Source: Planctomycetota bacterium
Lineage (GTDB): Bacteria; Planctomycetota; UBA8108; UBA1146; JAJFFE01
Direction of reading: 5' to 3'
Assembly: GCA_021776775.1 (NCBI GenBank)
Contig: JAJFFE010000053.1
Span: 30,801 to 94,800 of the forward strand
DNA length: 64,000 nt
The stretch's first letter is position 1; each line of letters starts with the position of its first letter. The notes under the pieces were generated by a model that made no database searches, had not been told where the DNA came from, and saw only the letters and a program-made list of their open reading frames with translations. Made by a program: the position numbers and the translations under genes. This document shows positions 21,015 through 31,024 of this stretch, piece after piece.

Positions 21015-22013
21015 ATGTTGCGGAGTATCCTGGTTGCGCTTCTCGCGATCGGTTTTTCGACGATGGCCGTGACCGCGCAGTCGGGTCGCGACGAACCGGC
21101 TCCACTCGGCGCGGCCGAACGTCGTACCGTCATGAAGTTCATGCTCGCGAAGTACGGCGAAGCGAAGCAGCACTTCGACAGCGGGCGGTATCAGTTGGCG
21201 TACCGGGTCGCAGACTCGATCCTGACCCTGACTCCCGACGCTCCGTTTCGGCAAGATGTGCGTAGTCTGCGACGAGCCGCAGAAGCGAGACATCTCGGTG
21301 AGACCGTGATTGCTGTCGGTCTCAAACCCGACGCACCCACGTCGTTCCCCGTCGAGAAGGTTTCCGGTCAATTCGAACTCGAGAACCTATCCGACGAGAT
21401 CTCACGGATCGAGGCGACCGAGGGCCTCCCGATGGGCATGTGTCAGTTCCGGGTGTTCGAAGTTTATGAAGACGGGTCTCACTGGGCGAGCCGCGGATCG
21501 CGCGTCATTCGGAGCCCAGGAAGCTTCTCCCTCAACAAGGGTGAGTCGCGCTCGCAGTTCTTCCAGATCGACCTTCAGCGCGGGGTGCGGGAGCCGATCC
21601 TGCAGCTCATCGAGATCCGTGGCTCGTTCCGGCCGACCGAGCTGGCAAGCGGCGACGAGACCATCGCTCGATCCATTCCGTGGAATCCCGTCGACATCGT
21701 CGCGCTGCCCGAAGACTACCGATCGATCGAGGTGGACCCGCGGTCGGAGTTGGCGAAGGCGCTCGAGGCGCTCGATTCCGGCCGAGTAGCGGCGGCGGGC
21801 TTTCTCTGGGCGAGGGAGCTCGTTCAGCAAGGTGACCTCGGTCGCAACGCCCGGGAAGAGACGATCGCATTGCTCATGTCACAAATCAGCGCAGAAGCCG
21901 AGCGGCCGCTCGACCGATTGGTGATGCGGCTTCTCGAAGAGGTCTCGGGCGTCGAGCAACGACCGACGCGAGACATCTGGTTGCGCTGGTATCGCGGCCG
22001 AAAAAAGTCGTGA
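21015..22013 (+). CDS. Hypothetical secreted protein
   Basis: MLRSILVALLAIGFSTMAVTAQS signal peptide-like; SD GGAGGA upstream of ATG. Confidence 0.65.
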   Translation: MLRSILVALLAIGFSTMAVTAQSGRDEPAPLGAAERRTVMKFMLAKYGEAKQHFDSGRYQLAYRVADSILTLTPDAPFRQDVRSLRRAAEARHLGETVIAVGLKPDAPTSFPVEKVSGQFELENLSDEISRIEATEGLPMGMCQFRVFEVYEDGSHWASRGSRVIRSPGSFSLNKGESRSQFFQIDLQRGVREPILQLIEIRGSFRPTELASGDETIARSIPWNPVDIVALPEDYRSIEVDPRSELAKALEALDSGRVAAAGFLWARELVQQGDLGRNAREETIALLMSQISAEAERPLDRLVMRLLEEVSGVEQRPTRDIWLRWYRGRKKS

Positions 22014-22044
22014 CCGGCTGCCCTGATCCCGCGGCGGGTCGGAT

Positions 22045-22821
22045 TCAATCGAGCTGGCAGTAGCAGATGCGACTGTCGAACGGGAATCTCTTGAGCGCGA
22101 CATTGTCGATCCCGAGCGTCTCCGCGAGCGCAGCGGTTTCGCCCGGCCACTGCTCACAATTGACTTCGTCGAACGCGATGATCGCTCCTTTTGGCATGCG
22201 CGGTCGTAGGGTCTCGATGGCAAACTTGGTCGGCTCGTACAGGTCGAGATCTAGATAGAGGAGAGCCACCACCAAGTGGGGGTTGTGAGCCATGAACTGT
22301 GGCATGGACTCTTCCACTCGACCTTTGACCAGCTCGACTTTCGGCACGTGGTTGAGAAACCGGTTCTGATCGTAGAGATCGATCGTCTTCACTAGCTCGT
22401 CATATTCGGGAGCGCAGTATCCACCGCGCACGAGGTGAGAGTTCTCGCCGTGTCGATCTTTCTCGTGGATCTCGGGGAACCCTTCGAACGTGTCGAACCC
22501 GATGACCTTTCGGTGCACATGGACTGGCTCCAAGATTGCCGAGAACTGGGCAAAACTCAGCAGGCCTTGTCCTCTGAAGACGCCACACTCGACTACGCAA
22601 CCGGGGATATCCACGCAGAGTTTGAAAATCTCGTAGCGTGTGAGGAAGTCGGTGAGCACCTGGCGCGGGACGTACTTTGCGAACGTCATCATTCGAGTGA
22701 ACGGGTCGACGTCCGGCGACTCTAGTACTTTGGCGAGTTCGCCATAGTAATCGAGGTTCTCGTCGGTGTTTCGCTCCGGCGTGAAGCAGTTCTTCGAGAC
22801 GGTGTCCGAGGGGCCGATCAT
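22045..22821 (-). CDS. TylF/MycF-like methyltransferase
   Basis: PGCVVECGVFRGQGLLSFAQFSAI, VIGFDTFEGFPE, LLYLDLDLYEPTKFAIETLRPRMPKGAIIAFDEVNCEQWPGE. Confidence 0.85.
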   Translation of the reverse strand: MIGPSDTVSKNCFTPERNTDENLDYYGELAKVLESPDVDPFTRMMTFAKYVPRQVLTDFLTRYEIFKLCVDIPGCVVECGVFRGQGLLSFAQFSAILEPVHVHRKVIGFDTFEGFPEIHEKDRHGENSHLVRGGYCAPEYDELVKTIDLYDQNRFLNHVPKVELVKGRVEESMPQFMAHNPHLVVALLYLDLDLYEPTKFAIETLRPRMPKGAIIAFDEVNCEQWPGETAALAETLGIDNVALKRFPFDSRICYCQLD

Positions 22822-24122
22822 GAGGGAACCGATTCCGTGTTTCTGGAGTGACTTGACGTGCAGGTTGGTGGGACCGCATCGATCGAGCGATAGGCCGCGG
22901 CGGCTTGCGACATCGTTGCGAATGCGTGATCGCATCCCCGGATCTGGCAGAGGTGGGACTCGGCAAGAGCTCTATCTCGAACCTTGCTGCGCAACCCTCT
23001 GAGGAACTGGGACGAAGAGAGGACGCGTCTCATCAGGTGGCGTGAAAATTGAAACGCCCGCTTGCCCATGTACCAGACCGCATCGACTTTCGAGAGGCCA
23101 CGGAAGCCGTGCTGCCTCAGTAGCGCTCGGATTTCCGTACGTTGCGGCTCGGATTGATCCCGTAGTGCTTTCATGACGACCGGGCGCTCGACCGAGAAGC
23201 CGATCGTCTTCTCGCACTCTTCGAGCACTTCGAAGATTTCGACGAAGTGACGAGGCAGATCGATCTCGTACGGGTGTCCCAAGTGTTCACACGCCCGACG
23301 CACGGCGAACGCGATGTAGTTCGGTGGAAAGAATGCGGGAACCGGCGCTCGATCCATGGGAGCCTCGTCACCGAGTTCCTTGACGAACGCGTCGACGATA
23401 CGACCGCGGCCGAGCAGTGACATAGCACCGATCGATGACTGGCTTTTGCCCCAGAGCCACGTCACCGTCGGATCGATTCCCCAGCGATATCCCGTGAGGA
23501 TGAACAGCGCTGCGAACCCGAAGTCCGGAGTCGGGTATGGAAACACCTTGCCGGCTGCCGAGCGAATTTGGTCCAGGCAAGACCGGCGAACGACCGAGTT
23601 GAGAACCGTCGGAACCTCCATCGAGGCGTAGCCAGATGCAATCTCTGCGAAACACTTTTCTCGATCTGGTTCGAGGCCACCGCGCCCGACGCCGTACGGA
23701 TCATCGGATATCTCCAAGCTGTTCGGCTCGTATCCTGGTGGGCATTGGGGATGAAAGTACGTCGCCTTCGATTGAATAGCGGCATCGAACTCGGGATGGC
23801 GTCGTAGGAATCGATCGGCCTGACTGAGGCAATCGGGAAGTAGCCCGTCGTCGTCGCACAACAGGCGAACGAACTCACCCTTCGCTTCTCGAAGGAGGAA
23901 GTCCCAATGGGCCGGCATCGCCATACATTCGTCGAGGTGAATTACGCGGAGGTGTGGATCCTCGATGGCATCGAGTAGCTCGCGGGTTTCGTCCGTCGAG
24001 GCGTTGTTGCTGACGATAACTTCGAAATCGTCGTGGTCCTGCGCGAGCGCGGTGCGCAAACTCTCGGACAGGAGATGAACTCTGTTACGAGTGGGAAGAA
24101 TGATCGAGAAGCGCGGACTCAC
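22818..24122 (-). CDS. Glycosyltransferase family 2
   Basis: FSIILPTRNRVHLLSESLRTALAQDHDDFEVIVSNNASTDETRELL; RLLCDDDGLLP. Confidence 0.87.
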   Translation of the reverse strand: MSPRFSIILPTRNRVHLLSESLRTALAQDHDDFEVIVSNNASTDETRELLDAIEDPHLRVIHLDECMAMPAHWDFLLREAKGEFVRLLCDDDGLLPDCLSQADRFLRRHPEFDAAIQSKATYFHPQCPPGYEPNSLEISDDPYGVGRGGLEPDREKCFAEIASGYASMEVPTVLNSVVRRSCLDQIRSAAGKVFPYPTPDFGFAALFILTGYRWGIDPTVTWLWGKSQSSIGAMSLLGRGRIVDAFVKELGDEAPMDRAPVPAFFPPNYIAFAVRRACEHLGHPYEIDLPRHFVEIFEVLEECEKTIGFSVERPVVMKALRDQSEPQRTEIRALLRQHGFRGLSKVDAVWYMGKRAFQFSRHLMRRVLSSSQFLRGLRSKVRDRALAESHLCQIRGCDHAFATMSQAAAAYRSIDAVPPTCTSSHSRNTESVPS

Positions 24123-24198
24123 GGTTACCTCCAGAGGGACACGTCGTTCTCTCTGAGTATCGGCTCAGCTACCTGGCGTCCGCACTCGATTTGCTCCC

Positions 24199-25020
24199 CT
24201 AAGTCGTTCCTGCCAAGGCGAATGCACTTGCGATAGGGCGTAGGTGGGCGATCAGCGACCTCGGGGCGTAGCCAAACTCGTCGACCAGCCGGGCCACCGA
24301 GATCGTCGTCGCCTGGTGGCGGGGAGCATCCTCGGCCGCTTCCCAAGTCGCACCCAACTCGGAGCAGAGCGTGTCAACGATCGTCTCGTAGGTCGTGTTC
24401 TCGCCAGAAGCCACGTTGTAGATGAGTTCCCGTCCCCGTTGGGCGATGTCGATGATCGCGCGCGTGACGTCTTCGATCGAAACGAAGTCCTTGGCCGACT
24501 GAGGGTCGCTGCGAAGGATGACGTGCTGCAACTCGACCGCGTCGCGTAGCAGGGCGGTGATGAAGTTCTCGGATCGCCAGTCCGCGCCGTACACGTTCGA
24601 AAGCCGTGCGATTCTGACGTCGTGTCCCGAGTGAATCGCCGCAGACTCTCCCAACAGTTTGCTCAAGTCGTAGAGCCGTTCGAGGTCGTACGGATGGGTG
24701 GCGATGTTTGCGGTTTCGAGAGTGCTTCCGGTCCCGTAGATCCTAGCCGACGAGAGGTACACCAGACGATCGAACGATCCGTGTTCCAGTACTCGCGTGA
24801 GTTTCGAAACGTGCGCCTCTATCGCGGCGAGCGGCGTTCGGCGGAAGTCGGCGGTCAGGCCGATGGCGTAGATCACGATACCGAGATCTTCGACGTAGTC
24901 GTCAGCGGCCGGTTCCCACTCCCGATCGGGGACGCGAACGTCGTGTCCGCGCCCGCGAAGCTCGTCGACGAGATTCGATCCTACGAAACCTCGTCCTCCC
25001 AAGACGGTGAACCGGGGCAT
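24199..25020 (-). CDS. NAD-dependent epimerase/dehydratase (SDR)
   Basis: MPRFTVLGGRGFVGSNLVDELRGRGHDV GxxGxxG motif, YLSSARIYG. Confidence 0.85.
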   Translation of the reverse strand: MPRFTVLGGRGFVGSNLVDELRGRGHDVRVPDREWEPAADDYVEDLGIVIYAIGLTADFRRTPLAAIEAHVSKLTRVLEHGSFDRLVYLSSARIYGTGSTLETANIATHPYDLERLYDLSKLLGESAAIHSGHDVRIARLSNVYGADWRSENFITALLRDAVELQHVILRSDPQSAKDFVSIEDVTRAIIDIAQRGRELIYNVASGENTTYETIVDTLCSELGATWEAAEDAPRHQATTISVARLVDEFGYAPRSLIAHLRPIASAFALAGTT

Positions 25021-25028
25021 CTGCGGAC

Positions 25029-25811
25029 TCAGTTCTGAACGTTCGGAGCGGCCCGCTGCTCGAGCAGAGCGGGGTACCCGGTGTGAAAAATGTTGGTCCG
25101 ATCTCCGAACGGATATCCCTCGTCGACGAACTCCTGCTCCATCAAGTCCGCGTATCGAAGCTGGACGGTCCACCGCGTCTGGTCGGAATGATTCGGCGAA
25201 CTGCGATGCAGTAGTAGCTGGGAGAAGACGACGAGATCCCCAGGGTTGGCTTCGACGAAGATCGTCTCGTCGTCCGGTCCGGGTTCGTTCTCGAGGACGA
25301 CGTCTTTGGGAGACATGACCTGCGTTCGAGTTGGACTTCCGTTGCCGGTGTATCGCATGGGGAACAGCCCCGAACGATGAGAACCGGGTACGATTTCGAT
25401 CGTGCCGTGATCCGCGTCCACTCGAGTCAGCGGTATCCAGTACGTGAGCGAGTTCAACGACCCAAGAAGGTAGGTGAGATCTTGATGCCAATGAAAGTTG
25501 AACGCCTCCTTGGCGGGCGCGTCGAGACGAACGTTGAAGCAGTGCATCACTGCCGGCGCCTCTAGCCCAAGCCGAGAAGCGAGGTCCAGGTTGCTCTCGT
25601 TAGCGGCAAGGCGAACGAGCGATGGCAAGTATCGCAACGCTCCGTACAGACGAGACTGCTGATCGGGGTCGAGAGTTGACGGGCGATCGTGGGCGAAACC
25701 GGGGTCCATCGACAGGCCGAGCCGGTCGATCTCCTGAAAGATCGGGGCCAGATTTCGATCGTAGTCGTAGAAGCCTCGGATGATCTCGTAGCCGTTTTCT
25801 TGCAGAGACAC
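25029..25811 (-). CDS. Phytanoyl-CoA dioxygenase (PhyH)-like Fe(II)/2OG oxygenase
   Basis: FHWHQDLTYLLGSLNSLTYWIPLTRVDADHGTIEIVPGSHRSG with HxD; distal HRSSPNHSDQTRWTVQLRY. Confidence 0.8.
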   Translation of the reverse strand: MSLQENGYEIIRGFYDYDRNLAPIFQEIDRLGLSMDPGFAHDRPSTLDPDQQSRLYGALRYLPSLVRLAANESNLDLASRLGLEAPAVMHCFNVRLDAPAKEAFNFHWHQDLTYLLGSLNSLTYWIPLTRVDADHGTIEIVPGSHRSGLFPMRYTGNGSPTRTQVMSPKDVVLENEPGPDDETIFVEANPGDLVVFSQLLLHRSSPNHSDQTRWTVQLRYADLMEQEFVDEGYPFGDRTNIFHTGYPALLEQRAAPNVQN

Positions 25812-25813
25812 TG

Positions 25814-27433
25814 CTAGACCTTTTCCTCGTCGGATGATCGCTTGATCAGGAAGTACTCGTCGATCAAGAGGGCGTCGATGTCAGTCTTCATGAAGCAACG
25901 GATCGCATCGTCTGGGGTCTCGACGATTGGCTCGCCGGCGACGTTGAACGACGTATTCAGCACGACTGGCGTTCCTGTCGCTTCGTAGAACGCTCGGATC
26001 ATTCTGTAGTAGCACGGATTGAACTCTTCGGTGACGGTTTGCAGTCGTCCCGTCCCATCGACATGGGTCACAGCCGGAATCTCACCCTTCTTCTCTTCGA
26101 CGACATCCGGAACGAGGAGCATGTAGGGGCTCTCCCTATCGATGACGAAGTAGTCAGAGCGATACTCGTCGAGGATCGCCGGTGCGAACGGTCGGAACGA
26201 CTCGCGGAACTTGACTCTCGAGTTCAAGACGTCCTTGTTCTCGGCGGTGAGTGGACTCATCAGGATGCTGCGGTTGCCAAGCGCCCGGGGCCCCATCTCG
26301 GAACGACCCTGAAAGCATCCGATGATCTTGTTCTGCACCAACCACTCGGCGGCGCGCTCGAACGCGTTTTCGGTGACCACGTCGTAGCCGTCGAATTCGT
26401 CGATCGCTTCCTTGATCTCGTTCTTCGAATAGCTCGGCCCGAGAAATGGCGAGATGGACGAGTACGTCTTCGGGCGAGCGAGCGCTTCGTGATATCCCCA
26501 CAGAGCGGCGCCGAGCGGGATACCCGTGTCGGAGGCCGCGGGGTTGACGAAGATTTCCTCGAAAACTTCGCTCTGCAAGACGGCGTAGTTGGCGACGGAG
26601 TTGAGCGCAACGCCCCCGGAGATGCAGAGATTCTTCTCGCCCGTCATCTCTTTCGCGTAGCGAGCGAGGTGGACGTACGCGCGCTCACATTCTGCTTGCG
26701 CCTCATAGGCGACTGCCGCGCGAGCCTCGAAGTCGGTGACGTGGCTCAAGTCTATCTTGAAGTCGTAGGAGTCGTCGAAGCACAGGTCCGCGTAGCTCGT
26801 GACGATTCCGTCGTACTCGCCTGAGAACTCGATGAACTTCTCGGGGTAGTTGCGACCGTAGGGAGCCAGCCCCATCGTCTTGCCCTCTTGGAGCAGCTTG
26901 AACCCGATCGCTTGGGTGACGGCCGCGTACATCAGCCCCACGCCGATTTCGGTCGTGGAAGCGAGGAGCTCGATACCCTCGTCACGGGAAGCGCGGTAGA
27001 GGCTTTGCGTTTCCTTCAGCGACCCGCGTCCGTCGACAATCAAGATGGCGGCAGAGTCGAAGTCTGAAGAGTAGAAGACGTTGTACGCGTGTGCGAGGTG
27101 GTGGTTGATGATCCGTATCTTGGCCGGATCGACGTTCGCCAAGAAGTTGTCCACGCTACACGGCGTACGGTGTTGATCGTTGCGCCAGTCGCTGTCGTCG
27201 CAGATGTAGTCCATGACGACGAGATCGAACTCGTTCACGTCTTCGACGCCGCACTGTGTCATGAGTGCTCGAGTCGACTTCTCCGGGAATGCCCGAGAGT
27301 CCTTTTCGCGATTCGCTCGCTCCTCCGACAGGTTTGCGAATTCTATCCCGTCCTCGGTTTCGTAGACTACCGCCGCTCCGGTGTTGTGCCACGGGTCCTT
27401 GTGCAGGCCGAGGACTTTCGTGCGTGCGTTCAT
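25814..27433 (-). CDS. Carbamoyltransferase (NodU/CmcH/TobZ family)
   Basis: VLGLHKDPWHNTGAAVVYE, INHHLAHAYNVFYSSDFDSAAILIVDGRGS, GGVALNSVANYAV, FQGRSEMGPRALGNRSIL, NTSFNVAGEPIVETPDDAIRCF. Confidence 0.92.
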   Translation of the reverse strand: MNARTKVLGLHKDPWHNTGAAVVYETEDGIEFANLSEERANREKDSRAFPEKSTRALMTQCGVEDVNEFDLVVMDYICDDSDWRNDQHRTPCSVDNFLANVDPAKIRIINHHLAHAYNVFYSSDFDSAAILIVDGRGSLKETQSLYRASRDEGIELLASTTEIGVGLMYAAVTQAIGFKLLQEGKTMGLAPYGRNYPEKFIEFSGEYDGIVTSYADLCFDDSYDFKIDLSHVTDFEARAAVAYEAQAECERAYVHLARYAKEMTGEKNLCISGGVALNSVANYAVLQSEVFEEIFVNPAASDTGIPLGAALWGYHEALARPKTYSSISPFLGPSYSKNEIKEAIDEFDGYDVVTENAFERAAEWLVQNKIIGCFQGRSEMGPRALGNRSILMSPLTAENKDVLNSRVKFRESFRPFAPAILDEYRSDYFVIDRESPYMLLVPDVVEEKKGEIPAVTHVDGTGRLQTVTEEFNPCYYRMIRAFYEATGTPVVLNTSFNVAGEPIVETPDDAIRCFMKTDIDALLIDEYFLIKRSSDEEKV

Positions 27434-27588
27434 GCAGAGCACCTCCATCGTGGCAGAGAACTCATGACAGTGCGGACGGTCTCTGCTTGACCGCCTGCGA
27501 CCTTTGCGAGATAACCCCAACGTTGCCCGTCCGTTTGTCCGACGTCTTGTTGTGCTGTGATACCGCATCCAGAAGGGACAAAAACCGA

Positions 27589-28701
27589 ATGAGCGTTTCG
27601 GCGAAGGGACCGAGCTCGGGAGAGCTCGACGATTACGCCAACAGCATGTTTCGGTTCGAGCGTCTTCACGATGGTTGGATCGATCGTTGCGCGGACTACT
27701 TGCACCACCTCTTCGGCGATCGACTCGCCGGTGCCACCGTGCTCGACTACGCGTTCGGTCGCGGCAACTGGAGCATGGCGTTTCACCGAGCCGGAGCGGG
27801 TCGGGTCATCGCTATCGATGCGTCCCGTGGAAACGTCGAACGCTTCGGTCACTTCGTCGCTGAATCCGGGATCGATACCATCGATGTCGTGCACGGCAAC
27901 ATCGTCGAGACTCCGCTCGATGTTTCCGCCGACTTGCTGTGGGTCTACGGTGTGTTTCACCATGTCCCGGACACGACCACGTTTCTCGAGCAGTTGCGTC
28001 GAATCGCGACGGACGACGCTATTGCCTACTTCTATGCCTACGACGCGTTCAGTCTGCGGCAACTCGTCGTCGACGCGTGTCGGCAGCATGCGCAGTACGG
28101 GTCGGAGGCAGAGTTCCGAGCTGAGAACTTGCTTTACACACCTGCCGCTCGCCGTCGCGTTCAAGACGACTTGACCGCACCGCACATCGGGTGGTACTCG
28201 GTCGATCGATTCGTCACCGACTTGTCCCGACATGGATTTCACGCCGTGCGTCGGGACGTCGATTTTGGCGCGTTCGGACGCGGGGCGGCGGACGAAGAAT
28301 TCCAACCGCATCAGTTGCTTTGCCAGTTGCGGGAAGACAATGGCGTTCGTCTTGCCGAGCCCGAGCGACCGCATGCGTCCGACGTCGAGCTCTTGCGTTC
28401 GATGATCGCTTGCGCTTTCGACGCCACGCCACCCGGGTCGCGCCGTAGTCTCGCCATCGGGCTTGCCAATACGCACTTCACCGCGGTAGCCGGAAATGAC
28501 TTCGAGCGCGTACTGCGCGAGGACTTCCTCTACTTGCTGCACGCGCTGGTTGCGTGTGACGCGACGGACGGACTCCCCGAAGAGTGTTCCGATGCGGTCG
28601 AGCTGGCGCTCGCCTCGGTCGGCGATCACGAGAGGTCGAGCCTTGGGCGCGACGACCGTTCGATCGATCGCCTGCTTCGGGCAGAGACCATTCGCATCTG
28701 A
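27589..28701 (+). CDS. Class I SAM-dependent methyltransferase
   Basis: GATVLDYAFGRGNWSMAFHRAGAGRVIAIDASRGNVERFG motif I; GVFHHVPDTTTFLEQLRRI. Confidence 0.8.
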   Translation: MSVSAKGPSSGELDDYANSMFRFERLHDGWIDRCADYLHHLFGDRLAGATVLDYAFGRGNWSMAFHRAGAGRVIAIDASRGNVERFGHFVAESGIDTIDVVHGNIVETPLDVSADLLWVYGVFHHVPDTTTFLEQLRRIATDDAIAYFYAYDAFSLRQLVVDACRQHAQYGSEAEFRAENLLYTPAARRRVQDDLTAPHIGWYSVDRFVTDLSRHGFHAVRRDVDFGAFGRGAADEEFQPHQLLCQLREDNGVRLAEPERPHASDVELLRSMIACAFDATPPGSRRSLAIGLANTHFTAVAGNDFERVLREDFLYLLHALVACDATDGLPEECSDAVELALASVGDHERSSLGRDDRSIDRLLRAETIRI

Positions 28702-28706
28702 TCGCG

Positions 28707-29537
28707 TCATCGCACTCGCTTCAGATACGCGTTCGGCCAGTACGTGACGCGATCCGTGATCGTGCCTTCGTTGAACTCGAACTCCGGTTCGACGAGTTCG
28801 AAGCGATCATCGGCGGCAACGAACTCCTTGGCGGCGGTCGACGGGTTGTTCCAGTACCAGTCTTCCCGCGTCCGCGGCGCTCCCTCGAGACCTTCCATGA
28901 TTCCGTCGCACGCGACGATGTACGACCCGATCGGAACAAGGTCTGCGTACGCCTCGAGTTCGGCGCGCACGTGATCCCGAGTGTGGTTGGAGTCGAGTAG
29001 GACGATTGCCGTTTCGTCCGAGCTGATCTCGCTGCGCACTTTGGCCACGATGTCATCGTCGATCGAACTTCCTTCGATCAACGTTATCAGATCGTAGAGT
29101 TCGTGTGATTCGATCGCGCTGCGGTTGTGGGGGCGGATCTCGATGTCGACACCGATCACCCTGCCGTGATTCATGGCGCGGCACAAGCCGGCGTAGAAGA
29201 CCATGCTTCCGCCGTGGGCTACTCCCGTTTCGAAGATCACGTCCGGCTTGATCTGGTAGATGATCTCTTGCAGGCGGATCATGTCTTCTGGAAGTTGGAT
29301 GATCGGCCGACCCATATACGAGAAGCTGTAGACGTACTTCGTATCCCAGCCGCTTCTCAGCCAGTAGTCGCTGATGACGCGGAACGCTTCAGGCGTTCCG
29401 ATCCCGTACGACGTCGTGCCGCCGTCCGCGTCGTGAACTTCGACACGGTCGCCGTCCAACACCACGCGGTAACCGGTGGCGGCGAGGTGTCGCGTCGATT
29501 CCGATAACGCATCGATTGGGGCCGTGGATTCGGTCAA
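28707..29537 (-). CDS. CmcI/cephalosporin-hydroxylase family protein
   Basis: YMGRPIIQLPEDMIRLQEIIYQIKPDVIFETGVAHGGSMVFYAGLCRAMNHGRVIGVDIEIRPHNR; VLLDSNHTRDHVRAELEAYADLVPIGSYIVACDGIMEGL; TTG start. Confidence 0.85.
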   Translation of the reverse strand: MTESTAPIDALSESTRHLAATGYRVVLDGDRVEVHDADGGTTSYGIGTPEAFRVISDYWLRSGWDTKYVYSFSYMGRPIIQLPEDMIRLQEIIYQIKPDVIFETGVAHGGSMVFYAGLCRAMNHGRVIGVDIEIRPHNRSAIESHELYDLITLIEGSSIDDDIVAKVRSEISSDETAIVLLDSNHTRDHVRAELEAYADLVPIGSYIVACDGIMEGLEGAPRTREDWYWNNPSTAAKEFVAADDRFELVEPEFEFNEGTITDRVTYWPNAYLKRVR

Positions 29538-29665
29538 CGTCCCATCCTTTCCCGGGCGTAAGACGAGAACTCAGCCGTTCTCACTGTCTTCTTCGGACGG
29601 TTCAGGGGGACGCTTGAGGTGTGTGGGAGCCACGTTCCGAGGAAATTCGTCGACCGGGAGCCGGG

Positions 29666-30265
29666 CTAGTTCGTGGGCCGGGAGGCTGCGAGCAGTCGGA
29701 TCGCTTTGGGGTACGCAACGCACTCCGCTTGGAAGACGCGGTCGGCCAGGGTCTCGGCGGTGTCGCCAGCCTGCACGGGGACGCGTTCCTGGAGAAGGAT
29801 GCGCCCGTGGTCGTAGACGTCGTCGACGTAGTGGACGGTGCAACCGCTCTCGGACTCGCCTGCCTCGATCACAGCTTTGTGCACGCGCGAACCGTAGAAG
29901 CCTTTCCCGGAGAACTTGGGAATCAGCGAGGGGTGAATATTGAGCACGCGTTGACTCCAACGCTCCGGGATGCGCAACAGTCGGAGCCAGCCGGCGAGCA
30001 GCACGAAGTCGATGCCGATCTGATCGAGATGATCGAAGATCGCTGCGCTGTCTTCTGGTTGTTGGCAGGGGATCACGCGGTGGGGGATATCGTACTTCGC
30101 AGCCTTGTCGAGTCCGAGAACGCCAGGCCGGCTGGAAACGACCGTGTCGACATGGCCGAGCTCGGGATTCTCGGCGAGGAATGACACAATATTGTCGAGT
30201 GTGCGCCCGGTTCCCGACAGCAGGATGCCGATCGAGAACGGTGCGCTACTGCCACCGACGTTCAT
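29666..30265 (-). CDS. purN: Phosphoribosylglycinamide formyltransferase-like
   Basis: IGILLSGTGRTLDNIVSFL, LAGWLRLL, NIHPSLIPKFSGKGFYGSRVHKAVIEAGESESGCTVHYVDDVYDHGRILLQERVPV. Confidence 0.85.
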   Translation of the reverse strand: MNVGGSSAPFSIGILLSGTGRTLDNIVSFLAENPELGHVDTVVSSRPGVLGLDKAAKYDIPHRVIPCQQPEDSAAIFDHLDQIGIDFVLLAGWLRLLRIPERWSQRVLNIHPSLIPKFSGKGFYGSRVHKAVIEAGESESGCTVHYVDDVYDHGRILLQERVPVQAGDTAETLADRVFQAECVAYPKAIRLLAASRPTN

Positions 30266-30369
30266 CGTAATCCCCTCTACGATAGAGCCCGCGCAGTAGC
30301 GAGTCGCAGGACTCGCTCCACGCCACTCGGAGGAGTGAGCGTGGAACGCGTCCGTGACCGCGCCGTGCT

Positions 30370-30966
30370 CTACAGGTCGTTCAGGCTCGTCAGAATTTTC
30401 CCGATCAGCCCGTACTCTTTGGCTTCTTCCGGATCCATCCAGTGATCGCTGTTGGTGTCCTTTTCGACCTTTTCGAAGGGGAGACCACACTGTTCTGCGA
30501 TCAGGATGTTTGCCCGCTTGCGCAGCTTCAGGATCTGCTCGGCCGAAACCAAGATCTCCGACGCTTTACCCTGGGCGCCACCCGCTGGCTGATGAATCAT
30601 GATTCGAGAGTTTGGCAACGCGAACCGGTATTCCTTCGGCGATGCGAGCAGGATGATGGTTCCCGCGCTCGCGTTCAGTCCCGTCGAAATACAGAGCACG
30701 GGGCTCCGAATGAAGCGGATCGCATCGTGGATGGCGAATCCGTCATCGGCCGATCCACCGGGCGTGTTGATGAACAGGCGGATTGGATCGTCACTCTGTG
30801 CGTCGAGCCAATGGAGGGCCGGGATGATACGCGCCGACAACTTCGGCGAGACTCCCTCAGAAATGTAGAGAGTCCTGTGCTTCTCGAGCATGTCTCGTTC
30901 AGGCTGGTTGCCCTTCGAGTCTTTTTCGTCGTCGTCGCACTGGAACGTGGGGGAAATGGTTTCCAT
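30370..30966 (-). CDS. clpP: ClpP-like ATP-dependent protease proteolytic subunit
   Basis: FINTPGGSADDGFAIHDAIRF, ISTGLNASAGTIILLAS (Ser), RIMIHQPAGGAQG (His), EKDTNSDHWMDPEEAKEYGLIGKI (Asp). Confidence 0.85.
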   Translation of the reverse strand: METISPTFQCDDDEKDSKGNQPERDMLEKHRTLYISEGVSPKLSARIIPALHWLDAQSDDPIRLFINTPGGSADDGFAIHDAIRFIRSPVLCISTGLNASAGTIILLASPKEYRFALPNSRIMIHQPAGGAQGKASEILVSAEQILKLRKRANILIAEQCGLPFEKVEKDTNSDHWMDPEEAKEYGLIGKILTSLNDL

Positions 30967-31024
30967 TCTCGCCCTTTCACTCGCCTTCTAAGTTAACTCG
31001 GTATCGAGATCGCCGAGAGCTCGG

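Noticed and set aside
29666-30265. Formyltransferase as a member of the glycan modification island (sugar N-formyltransferase)
   Set aside because: Sequence fits PurN (HPSLIPKFSGKGFYG, VHYVDDVYDHGRILLQ) better; more likely housekeeping purine synthesis
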